Assembly (NCBI RefSeq): GCF_900114265.1
Contig: NZ_FPKV01000003.1
Coordinates: 310,001 to 374,000, forward strand
DNA: 64,000 nucleotides
Direction: 5' to 3'
Source: Flaviramulus basaltis
GTDB lineage: Bacteria; Bacteroidota; Bacteroidia; Flavobacteriales; Flavobacteriaceae
Below are positions 8,720-16,877 of this stretch, one piece after another (within the stretch, counting starts at the first letter, position 1; the number at the start of each line of letters is the position of its first letter). The notes under the pieces are model-generated. The model was not told where the DNA came from, searched no databases, and saw nothing but the letters and a program-made list of their open reading frames with translations. A program made the position numbers and the translations under genes.

Positions 8720-9478
8720 TTGCAAACACTTAATAACAATATATCATCTAGTAAATCAACAATTGGTATTTCTAATTCTTTTTCTTGTGGTGTTTGCAAA
8801 AATCAAGATTGTCTTATTAAACAGAATTTAAACATACATTCTATTTCAACTTTTACTCAAGAAAAAAATACGCTTAAATGTAAAAAAGGGCAACAGTTTA
8901 TTATAGAAGGCGCTCCTGTAAATGGATTATTTTTTATTTTAAAAGGTACTGTTAAGGTGTTTAGGACAGGTATAAACGGGAGAGAACAAATTGTTCGTTT
9001 TGCTAAAGAAGGAGAAATTATTGGGCATCGTGGTTTTGGTACCGAAGAGTATTTTTCTATTGGGGCTATTGCACTACAAGATGCAATGTTATGCTATTTT
9101 TCTAAGGATAGCTTACAAGAAGCGTTGCTGGATAATCCCAAATTCGCATACGATATGATGCTTTTTTACGCTAATGAACTTAATAAGAGTGAATCTAAAG
9201 TAAAGTCTATTTCTCAAATGACGGTTCGTGAACGTGTTATTGATACCTTATTATATATTCACAGAAAGTTTGGAGATCTTAATGGGTTTTTAAACTTACC
9301 GCTTAGTAGAAAAGAATATGCAGATTATGCTGGTACAACAGAAGAACAAGTTATACGCATATTTTCTGCATTAAAAAAAGAAAAGCTTATTTCTGCCAAA
9401 GGGAAAAAAATTGGCATTATTAATACCTCTCTTCTTAAAAACGAGATTAGTGAACACAACTATTATTTAGATAGCTAG
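8720..9478 (+). CDS. Crp/FNR-family regulator with FNR-like iron-sulfur ligands
   Basis: Transcription factor with cyclic-nucleotide-binding-like sensor domain and C-terminal winged helix. I prefer the TTG at 8720 because a -7 box covers the longest-frame TTG at 8699; no ATG is available. In this numbering an N-terminal cluster C23-x2-C26-x4-C31 and a fourth Cys at 125, in ALQDAMLCYF, match the arrangement of E. coli FNR (C20, C23, C29 and C122 in ALETSMVCEI). The recognition helix reads E209-Q-V-I212-R213, aligning with FNR E209, S212 and R213; only the Ser is changed. It therefore probably carries an oxygen- or NO-sensitive [4Fe-4S] cluster. It lies between the nitrate reductase genes and the nitrate ABC transporter and is followed by a terminator. 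Confidence 0.88.
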   Translation: MQTLNNNISSSKSTIGISNSFSCGVCKNQDCLIKQNLNIHSISTFTQEKNTLKCKKGQQFIIEGAPVNGLFFILKGTVKVFRTGINGREQIVRFAKEGEIIGHRGFGTEEYFSIGAIALQDAMLCYFSKDSLQEALLDNPKFAYDMMLFYANELNKSESKVKSISQMTVRERVIDTLLYIHRKFGDLNGFLNLPLSRKEYADYAGTTEEQVIRIFSALKKEKLISAKGKKIGIINTSLLKNEISEHNYYLDS

Positions 9479-9530
9479 TTTAGAGATTCATAATTACTTT
9501 CCATTAATTAATTTAAAATTCCTTATAAAC

Positions 9531-9544
9531 ACGTATATATACTT
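9531..9544. promoter_or_regulatory. Imperfect FNR-like site ACGTA-N4-TACTT
   Basis: Half-sites match the nitrate-island motif with one difference from a perfect palindrome. A -7-like TAGTTTTA starts at 9544, in the same register as at narK, one base off consensus. It lies in the gap before nrtA but upstream of the terminator at 9593, so its role is unclear. Confidence 0.35.
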
Positions 9545-9592
9545 AGTTTTAAATTGTTTCGTATATTGCTGATTTATTGGTTTTTATAAATT

Positions 9593-9618
9593 AAAACTGC
9601 TTTAATGCAGTTTTTTTT
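9593..9618 (+). terminator. Terminator after the FNR-like gene
   Basis: AAAACTGC and GCAGTTTT form an 8-bp stem around a six-base loop, followed by a run of T. It separates the regulator from the nitrate ABC operon. Confidence 0.75.
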
Positions 9619-9692
9619 ATGTTGTAAAAAGATATTATTATATGGATGATGTCATAAAATATAAAATATACTACTTATATATTTGTTAAAAA

Positions 9693-9708
9693 TAAGTATA
9701 AATACTTA
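9693..9708. promoter_or_regulatory. FNR-like operator TAAGTA-N4-TACTTA upstream of nrtA
   Basis: Perfect 6-4-6 palindrome 25 bases before the nrtA start codon. The following bases (TAGATTAA) are only a weak match to the -7 box. It is the third perfect copy of the motif in the island. Confidence 0.6.
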
Positions 9709-9732
9709 GATTAATTAAATACACTATATAAA

Positions 9733-11121
9733 ATGAAATCATTATTTACTAAATCGGCTCTTATTTTACCTTTAGCAGTTTTATTATTTGCTTGTGGAGG
9801 AAAGGGTTCAAAAAAAGAAACAACTACTGAAGAAGTTGTAACAGAAACTTCAAAAACTAAAACACTAGAAATTGAAAAACCACAATTAACTTTTGGTTTT
9901 ATCAAATTAACAGACATGGCGCCTTTAGCAATTGCTAAAGAAAAAGGATTCTTTGAAGATGAAGGTTTATTTGTTTCAGTAGAAGCGCAATCAAACTGGA
10001 AAAATGTTTTAGATCGAGTAATCGATGGCCAACTTGATGGGTCACACATGTTAGCGGGGCAACCTATTGCTGCAGGTGCTGGTTTTGGTAGACAAGCAGA
10101 ATTAGTGACCCCTTTTTCAATGGACTTAAATGGAAATGGAATTACTGTTTCAAACGATGTTTGGTCTAAAATGAAACCAAATGTACCAAAAGACGCTAAT
10201 GGAAAACCAATTCACCCTATAAAAGCAGAGGCTTTAAAGCCAGTAATAACCGAGTATAAAAATTCTGGAAAAGCTTTTAAAATGGGTATGGTGTTTCCGG
10301 TTTCTACACATAATTACGAAATAAGATATTGGTTAGCAGCAGCAGGAATTCATCCTGGAATGTATACAGCAGATAATGTACAAGGACAAATAGATGCTGA
10401 GGTTTTACTATCAGTAACACCACCGCCACAAATGCCAGCAACACTTGAAGCAGGTACTATTTTTGGTTATTGTGTAGGTGAGCCTTGGAACCAACAAGCA
10501 GTATTTAAAGGTATTGGTGTGCCAGTAACAACAAACTATGACATCTGGAAAAACAACCCAGAAAAAGTATTTGTAATGACTAAGAAATTTGTTGATGAAA
10601 ATCCAAATACAGCAGTTGCTGTTACTAAAGCATTAATTCGTGCAGGTAAATGGTTAGATGAGCCAGCAAATAGACCAGAGGCTGTAAAAATTCTATCAAT
10701 GCCTCAATATGTTGGTGCTGATGAGGTTGTTTTAGCAAATTCTATGACAGGTACATTTGAATTTGAAAAAGGCGATAAACGTGAGATGCCAGATTTTAAT
10801 GTATTCTACAAATACAATGCAACATATCCTTTTTATTCTGATGGTATTTGGTTTTTAACTCAAATGCGTCGTTGGGGCCAAATTCCAGAAACTAAACCAG
10901 CAGCTTGGTATTCTGAAACTATTAAAGATATATACAGACCAGATATTTGGAAAAAAGCAGCAGATTTATTGGTTGAAGAAGGATATATTCCTTCAGCAGA
11001 TATTCCTAAAACAGATGGTTACAAACCAGTTACAACAGATTTTATAGACGGTACATCTTATGATGCAAAAGATCCTATTGGATACATCAATAGTTTTTCA
11101 ATAGGGAATAAAGACAAGTAA
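9733..11121 (+). CDS. nrtA: Nitrate ABC transporter substrate-binding lipoprotein (NrtA/CmpA-like)
   Basis: Periplasmic binding protein, membrane-anchored through a lipobox (VLLFAC, lipidated Cys21), followed by a Thr/Glu/Lys-rich linker of about 30 residues. The mature part carries NrtA-family features: [21 protein letters not shown] at the start (about 57-77), the [20 protein letters not shown] segment, a [15 protein letters not shown] segment and the late MRRWGQIPE. The length of 462 aa matches cyanobacterial NrtA. It is the first gene of a five-gene operon with the permease, two ATPases and a porin. Nitrate is the likely substrate given the neighbours; nitrite, cyanate or bicarbonate are used by close homologues. 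Confidence 0.93.
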   Translation: MKSLFTKSALILPLAVLLFACGGKGSKKETTTEEVVTETSKTKTLEIEKPQLTFGFIKLTDMAPLAIAKEKGFFEDEGLFVSVEAQSNWKNVLDRVIDGQLDGSHMLAGQPIAAGAGFGRQAELVTPFSMDLNGNGITVSNDVWSKMKPNVPKDANGKPIHPIKAEALKPVITEYKNSGKAFKMGMVFPVSTHNYEIRYWLAAAGIHPGMYTADNVQGQIDAEVLLSVTPPPQMPATLEAGTIFGYCVGEPWNQQAVFKGIGVPVTTNYDIWKNNPEKVFVMTKKFVDENPNTAVAVTKALIRAGKWLDEPANRPEAVKILSMPQYVGADEVVLANSMTGTFEFEKGDKREMPDFNVFYKYNATYPFYSDGIWFLTQMRRWGQIPETKPAAWYSETIKDIYRPDIWKKAADLLVEEGYIPSADIPKTDGYKPVTTDFIDGTSYDAKDPIGYINSFSIGNKDK

Positions 11122-11146
11122 AAAATATTTTAAATATTTAGTAATC

Positions 11147-12253
11147 ATGAGTCAAGGCATAACATTAAATAAAATAACCAAATTAATTGGTTTAGGATTT
11201 TTATCAGACTTAAAAGCATTATTTGCGCGTAAGTTAGTGAAAGAGGATTTTATAAAATTTTTAAGAAAATTTGTAGTTCCAATTGCTTCTATATTTCTTT
11301 TTATTGGGTTATGGCACTTGGGAGCTAAATCTTTATACAATACAGAAGCTAATTATAAAATAGAAAAAGCTTTAACTGAACGTGGACAAGTAGCTGCTGA
11401 TGAAATGAAAGCATGTATAGCTTCAGGAGATGTAAGTTGTCAGCCTAATACTTTACCATCTCCAGCACAAGTTTGGGGTTCTTTTCAAACTTTATTAGAA
11501 GATCATAAGGTGATAAGTTCAGATAAAGCTGCTTTTATTGAAAAAACTGCGGCTTTAAATGAAACACGTGTTGCCGAAGGTAAAGATGCGATTGTTTATA
11601 CTGGTAGACCTTCCTTTGTAGATCAAATATTTACAAGTTTAAAAACGGTATTTGCTGGATTTCTTTTAGCATTATTTATAGCAGTTCCAATAGGAGTAGT
11701 AATTGGGCTAAGTAAAACATTAAGAAGTTCTGTTAATTGGTTAATTCAAATTTTCAAACCTGTATCTCCTGTAGTTTGGTTGCTATTAGTTTTTATGATT
11801 GTAAAAACATTAACGAAAAACTCAAATTCAGACAGTGCTTTTATAATATCCTTTATAAGTGTTGGTTTGTGTTCTATGTGGGCAACTTTAGTTAATACCG
11901 CTATGGGTGTATCATCAGTAGACAAAGATTATATAAATGTTGCTAAAGTTTTAAAATTAGGTGCTTTCCAAAAAGTGTTTAAAGTCATATTACCATCATC
12001 ACTACCATTAATTTTTACTGGATTAAGGATAACATTATCAGTAGCTTGGATGGTTTTAATAGCTATTGAATTATTAGCACAAAGTCCAGGTTTAGGTTCT
12101 TTTGTTTGGGAAGAATTCCAAAACGGAGCAATAGATTCTAACTCAAAAATTATTGTTGCCATGTTTGTAATTGGTGGTATAGGGTTTCTTTTAGATAGAA
12201 TCATGCTAACTATTCAAAATATGGTTTCATTTAATAAAAATGATGGGATTTAA
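11147..12253 (+). CDS. nrtB: Nitrate ABC transporter permease (NrtB-like) with large periplasmic insertion
   Basis: Inner-membrane permease of the NrtB/SsuC type. A first transmembrane helix near 42-60 is followed by about 100 extra residues (roughly 63-165), rich in charged residues and carrying two cysteines (in KACIASG and VSCQPN), before the usual core of about five helices. The EAA-like loop that contacts the ATPase is seen as NVAKVLKLGAFQKVFKVILPSSLPLIF (its start near 264). At 368 aa it is about 90 residues longer than cyanobacterial NrtB as I recall it, which the insertion explains. It begins 25 bases after nrtA. The insertion may dock the binding protein; that is inference. Confidence 0.9.
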   Translation: MSQGITLNKITKLIGLGFLSDLKALFARKLVKEDFIKFLRKFVVPIASIFLFIGLWHLGAKSLYNTEANYKIEKALTERGQVAADEMKACIASGDVSCQPNTLPSPAQVWGSFQTLLEDHKVISSDKAAFIEKTAALNETRVAEGKDAIVYTGRPSFVDQIFTSLKTVFAGFLLALFIAVPIGVVIGLSKTLRSSVNWLIQIFKPVSPVVWLLLVFMIVKTLTKNSNSDSAFIISFISVGLCSMWATLVNTAMGVSSVDKDYINVAKVLKLGAFQKVFKVILPSSLPLIFTGLRITLSVAWMVLIAIELLAQSPGLGSFVWEEFQNGAIDSNSKIIVAMFVIGGIGFLLDRIMLTIQNMVSFNKNDGI

Positions 12254-12272
12254 CTTTATAAAATAGTACACC

Positions 12273-13118
12273 ATGGCATATCTAGAATTAAATAATATTT
12301 ATAAAACTTACGGAGAAGGAGATAACACAACCGAGGTGTTATCAAACATTAATCTCTCAATAGAAGAAGGTGAATTTGTAGCTATAGTTGGTTTTACAGG
12401 AAGTGGGAAAACAACATTAGTGAATTTAATAAATGGACTTTTACAGCCAACTTCAGGAGACGTTTTATTTAAAGGAGAACCCGTTATAGGAACAAGTCAT
12501 GAGCGCGGTGTCATTTTTCAGAATTACTCATTACTTCCTTGGTTAACAGTAAGTCAAAATATTTATATGGCTGTAAAAGAAGCGTTTCCAAAAAAGAGTA
12601 AAAAAGAGCGAAATGAAATCGTTGCAGATTATGTTGAAATGGTGAATTTAACTCCTGCCATAAATAAACGACCAAAAGAATTATCAGGAGGTATGCGTCA
12701 ACGTGTTGCAGTAGCAAGAGCCTTAGCTATGAAGCCAGAAATGATAATAATGGATGAGCCTTTAGGTGCTTTGGATGCATTAACTCGTGGAAATTTACAA
12801 GATGAAATTTTAAATATCTGGGGAAAAGATAAGCGTACAGCATTGTTAATTACAAATGATGTTGATGAAGGTATTTATATGGCAGACCGCATTATCCCTT
12901 TACGTCCAGGCCCCAATGCAACTCTAGGTCCTGAATTTAAAATTGATATTGAAAGACCAAGAGATAAAACAGAATTAAACGATAATTTAAATTTCAAGAA
13001 AACAAGAAATGCCATTATAGAATATTTAATGGATATAGGTAACGAACGTAAAACCGAAGCTCTAGAGCCAATTGTATTACCAGATTTAGAACCTAAAAGT
13101 TTTGTTGGACGTTTTTAA
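12273..13118 (+). CDS. nrtC: Nitrate ABC transporter ATPase 1, H-loop His replaced by Asn
   Basis: Cytoplasmic ABC ATPase, 281 aa, encoded 19 bases after the permease. Walker A is G40-FTGSGK-T, the Q-loop is VIFQNYSLLPW, the signature is canonical LSGGM (137-141) and the Walker B end is MDEP (D161, E162). The switch histidine that normally follows Walker B as THD is Asn195 here (LLITNDVDEG), so this subunit's own ATP site should be poorly catalytic. Unlike cyanobacterial NrtC there is no C-terminal substrate-binding domain. It should form a heterodimer with the next gene product, which has the complementary defect. Confidence 0.9.
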   Translation: MAYLELNNIYKTYGEGDNTTEVLSNINLSIEEGEFVAIVGFTGSGKTTLVNLINGLLQPTSGDVLFKGEPVIGTSHERGVIFQNYSLLPWLTVSQNIYMAVKEAFPKKSKKERNEIVADYVEMVNLTPAINKRPKELSGGMRQRVAVARALAMKPEMIIMDEPLGALDALTRGNLQDEILNIWGKDKRTALLITNDVDEGIYMADRIIPLRPGPNATLGPEFKIDIERPRDKTELNDNLNFKKTRNAIIEYLMDIGNERKTEALEPIVLPDLEPKSFVGRF

Positions 13119-13129
13119 ATAAATTACAA

Positions 13130-13954
13130 ATGAGCACAAATACAATAAACAACGATTTAGTTACTGAAAATGGAATAGTTTTTCCTTCAGAAGTTATGTT
13201 GGATTTAAAGCATCTTAAAAAAGTTTATCCAACACCAAAAGGAGATTATACAGTTTTAGAAGACTTAAATCTTCAAATTATGAAAGAGGAGTTTGTAACT
13301 ATTATTGGGCATTCTGGTTGTGGTAAAACAACAATGCTTTCAATGATAGCAGGGCTTAATGAGATTTCAGGAGGTAACATTTCAGTTTTGGGAAATCATA
13401 TAAAAGGCCCTGGGCCAGATAGAGGTGTTATTTTTCAATCACCAAGTTTAATGCCTTGGATGACATCACTTCAAAATGTGTTATTAGGTGTTAATCAAGT
13501 ATTTCCTCATGCCACAAAATCGCAACGTAATGATATCGCTAAGTATTATTTACAAAAAGTAGGCTTAGAAGATGCTTTTAATAAAAAAGCGTCCGAGCTT
13601 TCTCAAGGTATGCAACAACGTGTTGGTATTGCAAGAGCATTTGCTATAAAACCTAAGGTATTGTTGTTAGATGAGCCTTTTGGTATGTTAGATTCTTTAA
13701 CAAGAGGAGAATTACAAGATATACTTATTGAAATCTGGAATAAAGAAAAAATAACAGCAGTTATGATTACCCATGATGTTGATGAAGCGATTTTTTTAGC
13801 AGATAGAGTGGTTATGATGACTAGCGGACCGAAAGCTAAAATAGGAGATATATTAAATATAAATTTTGAAAGACCAAGAACACGTAAATCAGTTTTAGAA
13901 CATAACGATTACTATAAATACAGAAAGCATTTAATAGACTTTCTTGAACATTAA
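13130..13954 (+). CDS. nrtD: Nitrate ABC transporter ATPase 2, degenerate signature motif
   Basis: Cytoplasmic ABC ATPase, 274 aa, 11 bases after the first ATPase. Walker A is G60-HSGCGK66-T, Q-loop VIFQSPSLMPW, Walker B LLLDEP (D181, E182), and the switch His215 is present (MITHDVDEA). Its signature is LSQGM (157-161), with Gln in place of the first Gly. In a heterodimer with ATPase 1, one site would combine the Asn switch of ATPase 1 with this altered signature, and the other would be fully canonical. The long N-terminus before the first strand (about 24 residues) matches NrtD-type proteins. Confidence 0.9.
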   Translation: MSTNTINNDLVTENGIVFPSEVMLDLKHLKKVYPTPKGDYTVLEDLNLQIMKEEFVTIIGHSGCGKTTMLSMIAGLNEISGGNISVLGNHIKGPGPDRGVIFQSPSLMPWMTSLQNVLLGVNQVFPHATKSQRNDIAKYYLQKVGLEDAFNKKASELSQGMQQRVGIARAFAIKPKVLLLDEPFGMLDSLTRGELQDILIEIWNKEKITAVMITHDVDEAIFLADRVVMMTSGPKAKIGDILNINFERPRTRKSVLEHNDYYKYRKHLIDFLEH

Positions 13955-13992
13955 AAGAACTAACAAACAAAATCAATTAAAAACAAAGAACA

Positions 13993-15252
13993 ATGAAAAA
14001 ACAATACATAATTTTAGGACTATTACTAGTTTGCATCCAATTTGCACAAGCTCAATTTACATTAGATGGAGAATTTCGTCCAAGGGCAGAATATAGACAT
14101 GGTTTTGGTGATTTAATTGCTGATGATGCCGATGCCGGTTTTGGTATTTCAACAAGGATAAGATTAAATGCAGGATACGCTGTAGATGCTTATAAGTTTT
14201 ATTTAAGCTTTCAAGATGTTATGGTTTGGGGAGAAAACAGACAAATTTTACCTTACGACCAAAACAATTCTTTTGCTGTATTTGAAGCTTGGGCTGATGT
14301 TAATTTAGGTGAAGGTTTTTCAACGAAATTAGGACGCCAAGTGATTTCTTATGATGACCAAAGAATTTTTGGCGGTTTAGATTGGGCGCAACAAGGACGT
14401 AACCATGACGCAGCTATTCTAAAGTATTCAAAAGGGAAGTTTATAGCAGATTTAGGTTTAGCATTTAGTCAAGATTATTCAAATCCAACAGGGTTTCAAA
14501 GTGTTTCAACTACGTATAGTACAACAGGGTTCTTCACTTATAAAACCATGCAATATTTATACTTAAAACAAGCTTGGGAGAAATTCTCTGGAAGCTTATT
14601 GATATTAAATAATGGATTTCAAGAAACAGATGGTGTAAGTAATTTACAAACCCTAGGTACACATTTGGATTATAAAGCTGGTGGTTTTGGTATAGCAGCT
14701 AATGCTTTTGTTCAAACAGGGAAAAGACAGGGAGAAGTTGATGTAAAAGGGGCTTACTTATTAGGTTTGGATTTAACATACAAAGCCTCAGATAAAGTTG
14801 GTTTAGGTGCAGGTTTAGAAATTATTAGTGGTAATGATGGCGATGCAGGAGAAACTGGAGCATTTTTCCCGCTGTATGGAACTAACCACAAATTTAATGG
14901 GTTTATGGATTATTTCTATGTAGGTAATCATGCAAACTCAGTAGGCTTATTCGATGTTCATGTTAGCGCTAATTTTTCTTTAAGTCCAACATCAAGTTTA
15001 ATGGTAAAAGCATTAAATTTTAGTGGTGAGCAGGAATTAGCAAGTGGTGAAAAATCTTTAGGTACAGAAATAGATTTAGTATATAAAAAGCAATTAAAAG
15101 GATATGCTTTAGTATTGGGTTACTCACAAATGTTTGCAGCCGATGGTATGTATGAACTAAAAGGCACTACAAAAGATGCTGCAGCAAGTGGTCAAAATTG
15201 GGCTTGGGCAATGCTTGTAATTAAACCTAAGTTTTTAAATGGTACTAATTAA
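13993..15252 (+). CDS. Outer-membrane beta-barrel porin of the alginate-export type
   Basis: 419 aa with a clear signal peptide (QYIILGLLLVCIQFAQAQ) and a mature sequence of alternating hydrophobic and polar residues typical of a beta barrel. EFRPRAEYRHGFG and the SFQDVMVWGE and LGRQVISYDDQRIFGGLDW stretches resemble alginate_export-domain porins of Bacteroidetes. It is the last gene of the nrt operon (38-base gap) and is followed by a terminator. The inferred job is to let nitrate cross the outer membrane to the lipoprotein NrtA. Alginate itself is unlikely as the substrate in this setting. Confidence 0.8.
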   Translation: MKKQYIILGLLLVCIQFAQAQFTLDGEFRPRAEYRHGFGDLIADDADAGFGISTRIRLNAGYAVDAYKFYLSFQDVMVWGENRQILPYDQNNSFAVFEAWADVNLGEGFSTKLGRQVISYDDQRIFGGLDWAQQGRNHDAAILKYSKGKFIADLGLAFSQDYSNPTGFQSVSTTYSTTGFFTYKTMQYLYLKQAWEKFSGSLLILNNGFQETDGVSNLQTLGTHLDYKAGGFGIAANAFVQTGKRQGEVDVKGAYLLGLDLTYKASDKVGLGAGLEIISGNDGDAGETGAFFPLYGTNHKFNGFMDYFYVGNHANSVGLFDVHVSANFSLSPTSSLMVKALNFSGEQELASGEKSLGTEIDLVYKKQLKGYALVLGYSQMFAADGMYELKGTTKDAAASGQNWAWAMLVIKPKFLNGTN

Positions 15253-15324
15253 AACAATGTTAGAAAATAATACTTTCTAAGTATTTTTAATTTAGTTTTT
15301 TTCTTATTAGAACGGCAAAAGGTT

Positions 15325-15355
15325 CTATACTTAAAATAAAAGTATAGAGCTTTTT
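15325..15355 (+). terminator. Terminator of the nrt operon
   Basis: CTATACTT (15325-15332) pairs with AAGTATAG (15340-15347) across a seven-base loop, followed by a T-rich stretch. It lies 72 bases after the porin stop codon. Confidence 0.7.
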
Positions 15356-15444
15356 GTATTTTAATAGATTAAATTAGTTGAATTTTGGATTAATTATAAT
15401 TTAGAAATTGAAAAAACGTTTATTTAAAATGTGTGATTGTTTTT

Positions 15445-16278
15445 ATGGAAAATCTTGATCTTACTAGTAAAATAATTTTTGGTGTTTTTTTAATTGTAAT
15501 GCTTGTTATATTCTTGTATTACGGTTTTAAATTGATTGAAATGGGATATGTTTTGAAATATAAAAAACCATTATATAATCATTTGTATTTTAATCTAAAG
15601 AAATTAAGTGATAATCAAAAAGGAGTTTTAAATAATCAATTTTCATTCTATAAAAGGCTAACAAATAAAGAACAAATTTACTTTGAGCATCGTGTAGCAT
15701 CATTTATAAAGGATAAAGATTTTATAGATCGTGAGGGTATTAAAATCACAGATGAAATTAAAGTATTAATATCTGCAACAGCTATTATGTTAACTTTTGG
15801 TTTTCGAGATTTTTATATTGGTTATATTTCAAAAATTGTTGTTTATCCAAGCAAGTTTTATTCAAACACTAATAATGTTTACCATAAGGGCGAGTTTAAT
15901 CCCAGATTAAAAGCATTAGTCTTGTCATGGGAAGATTTTAAATTAGGTTTTAATAATGAAAAGGATAATTTAAATTTAGGAATACATGAGTTTACCCATG
16001 CTATACATATTAATAGTATGAAAGAAAGAGATGTAAGTTCCAATATTTTTAGTGATAGTTTTAGAGAATTATCAGATTTACTATCTAAAAACGAGACACT
16101 AAGAAATACATTAATGGCATCAAATTATTTTAGAAAATACGCATTTACAAATCAGTTTGAATTTCTAGCAGTTGCTATCGAAAATTTTATAGAAACTCCA
16201 AAAGATTTTAAAAATGAATTTCCAGAAGTTTATTCAAAAATAAGGCAAATGCTTAATTTTAATTTTGCCGGGTATTAG
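15445..16278 (+). CDS. MtfA-like zinc-dependent peptidase
   Basis: 277 aa membrane-anchored metallopeptidase. One N-terminal transmembrane helix (about 5-27) precedes the M90-like domain with the zinc motif HEFTHAIH near residue 180; a further glutamate is likely in NQFEFLAVAIENFIETP. It resembles E. coli MtfA, which binds the glucose repressor Mlc, but flavobacteria lack that system, so the role here is unknown. I chose the ATG at 15445 over the GTG at 15433. Two CBS-domain genes follow on the same strand, and this trio may form a stress or energy-state group. Confidence 0.83.
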   Translation: MENLDLTSKIIFGVFLIVMLVIFLYYGFKLIEMGYVLKYKKPLYNHLYFNLKKLSDNQKGVLNNQFSFYKRLTNKEQIYFEHRVASFIKDKDFIDREGIKITDEIKVLISATAIMLTFGFRDFYIGYISKIVVYPSKFYSNTNNVYHKGEFNPRLKALVLSWEDFKLGFNNEKDNLNLGIHEFTHAIHINSMKERDVSSNIFSDSFRELSDLLSKNETLRNTLMASNYFRKYAFTNQFEFLAVAIENFIETPKDFKNEFPEVYSKIRQMLNFNFAGY

Positions 16279-16288
16279 TATTTAATCT

Positions 16289-16302
16289 ATGACATTTATC
16301 AT
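16289..16302. promoter_or_regulatory. FNR-like site ATGAC-N4-ATCAT before CBS gene 1
   Basis: One base from the palindrome ATGAT-N4-ATCAT and close to the canonical FNR site TTGAT-N4-ATCAA. A TTTG at 16316-16319 could be the end of a weak -7 box. A matching site precedes the paralogous gene (16809). Confidence 0.5.
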
Positions 16303-16360
16303 GGTTTCTAAGGGTTTTGTTTAATAATTTTAGAAGTAATTAAACTTAAAATTTGATGCC

Positions 16361-16780
16361 ATGATACGTAAAGCACCGATTTCAATGATAATGACAGAGC
16401 CTGTTATTACATTAAAAAAGAATGATAGCCTCGAAAAAGCAGAACACCTTTTTAAAAAGCACCATATTAGACATATTCCTGTTGTTACCGGCAATGTGGT
16501 TGTAGGAATGCTGAGCTATACAGACTTATTGCGTTTAAGTTTTTCTGATTTGGATGATAATTTAGATGGAGATACCGATGCGCTAGTTTATAATATGTTT
16601 ACCATTAAACAAGTTATGAAGAGCAGCATTGTAACTGTACCATCATCAAAATCAATAAAAGAAGTCGCTGAAATTTTAGCTACTAAAGAGTTTCATGCTT
16701 TGCCAATTGTAGATAATAATAAACTTGTAGGTATTGTTACCACTACAGATCTTATAAAGTATTTACTTAAACAATTTTAG
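16361..16780 (+). CDS. CBS-domain-pair protein 1
   Basis: 139 aa made almost entirely of two CBS domains (about 8-62 and 82-138), with the repeated signature of IRHIPVV...GMLSYTDL and FHALPIVD...GIVTTTDL. CBS pairs bind adenine nucleotides and act as energy sensors; no effector domain is attached here. It is about 60% identical by eye to the next gene product, so the pair arose by duplication. A protein this size probably acts by binding a partner. Preceded by an FNR-like site, which suggests induction under low oxygen or redox stress. Confidence 0.88.
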   Translation: MIRKAPISMIMTEPVITLKKNDSLEKAEHLFKKHHIRHIPVVTGNVVVGMLSYTDLLRLSFSDLDDNLDGDTDALVYNMFTIKQVMKSSIVTVPSSKSIKEVAEILATKEFHALPIVDNNKLVGIVTTTDLIKYLLKQF

Positions 16781-16808
16781 CTTTATTCAATATTTAAAAA
16801 ATCAAATC

Positions 16809-16822
16809 ATGATTTTCATCAT
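16809..16822. promoter_or_regulatory. FNR-like site ATGAT-N4-ATCAT before CBS gene 2
   Basis: Perfect 5-4-5 palindrome differing from the canonical FNR box only in the outermost base of each half. A second inverted repeat, AAAACTA-N4-TAGTTTT (16823-16840), follows directly and overlaps the -7 box. Confidence 0.55.
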
Positions 16823-16833
16823 AAAACTATTTA

Positions 16834-16841
16834 TAGTTTTG
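16834..16841 (+). promoter_or_regulatory. -7 box (TAnnTTTG) of CBS gene 2
   Basis: TAGTTTTG lies 37 bases before the start codon and about 22 bases downstream of the centre of the FNR-like site. Confidence 0.5.
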
Positions 16842-16877
16842 AGTTAATTTTATTAAATGATTTAAAATTTATTAATT

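Noticed and set aside
9711-10049. Minus-strand frame of 112 codons across the nrtA start
   Set aside because: Shadow of nrtA on the opposite strand, with no promoter or family resemblance.
15321-15350. TACTT-N7-AAGTA as a nitrate-regulon site after the porin
   Set aside because: The half-sites are in the opposite order and form a hairpin followed by T, so it is a terminator.
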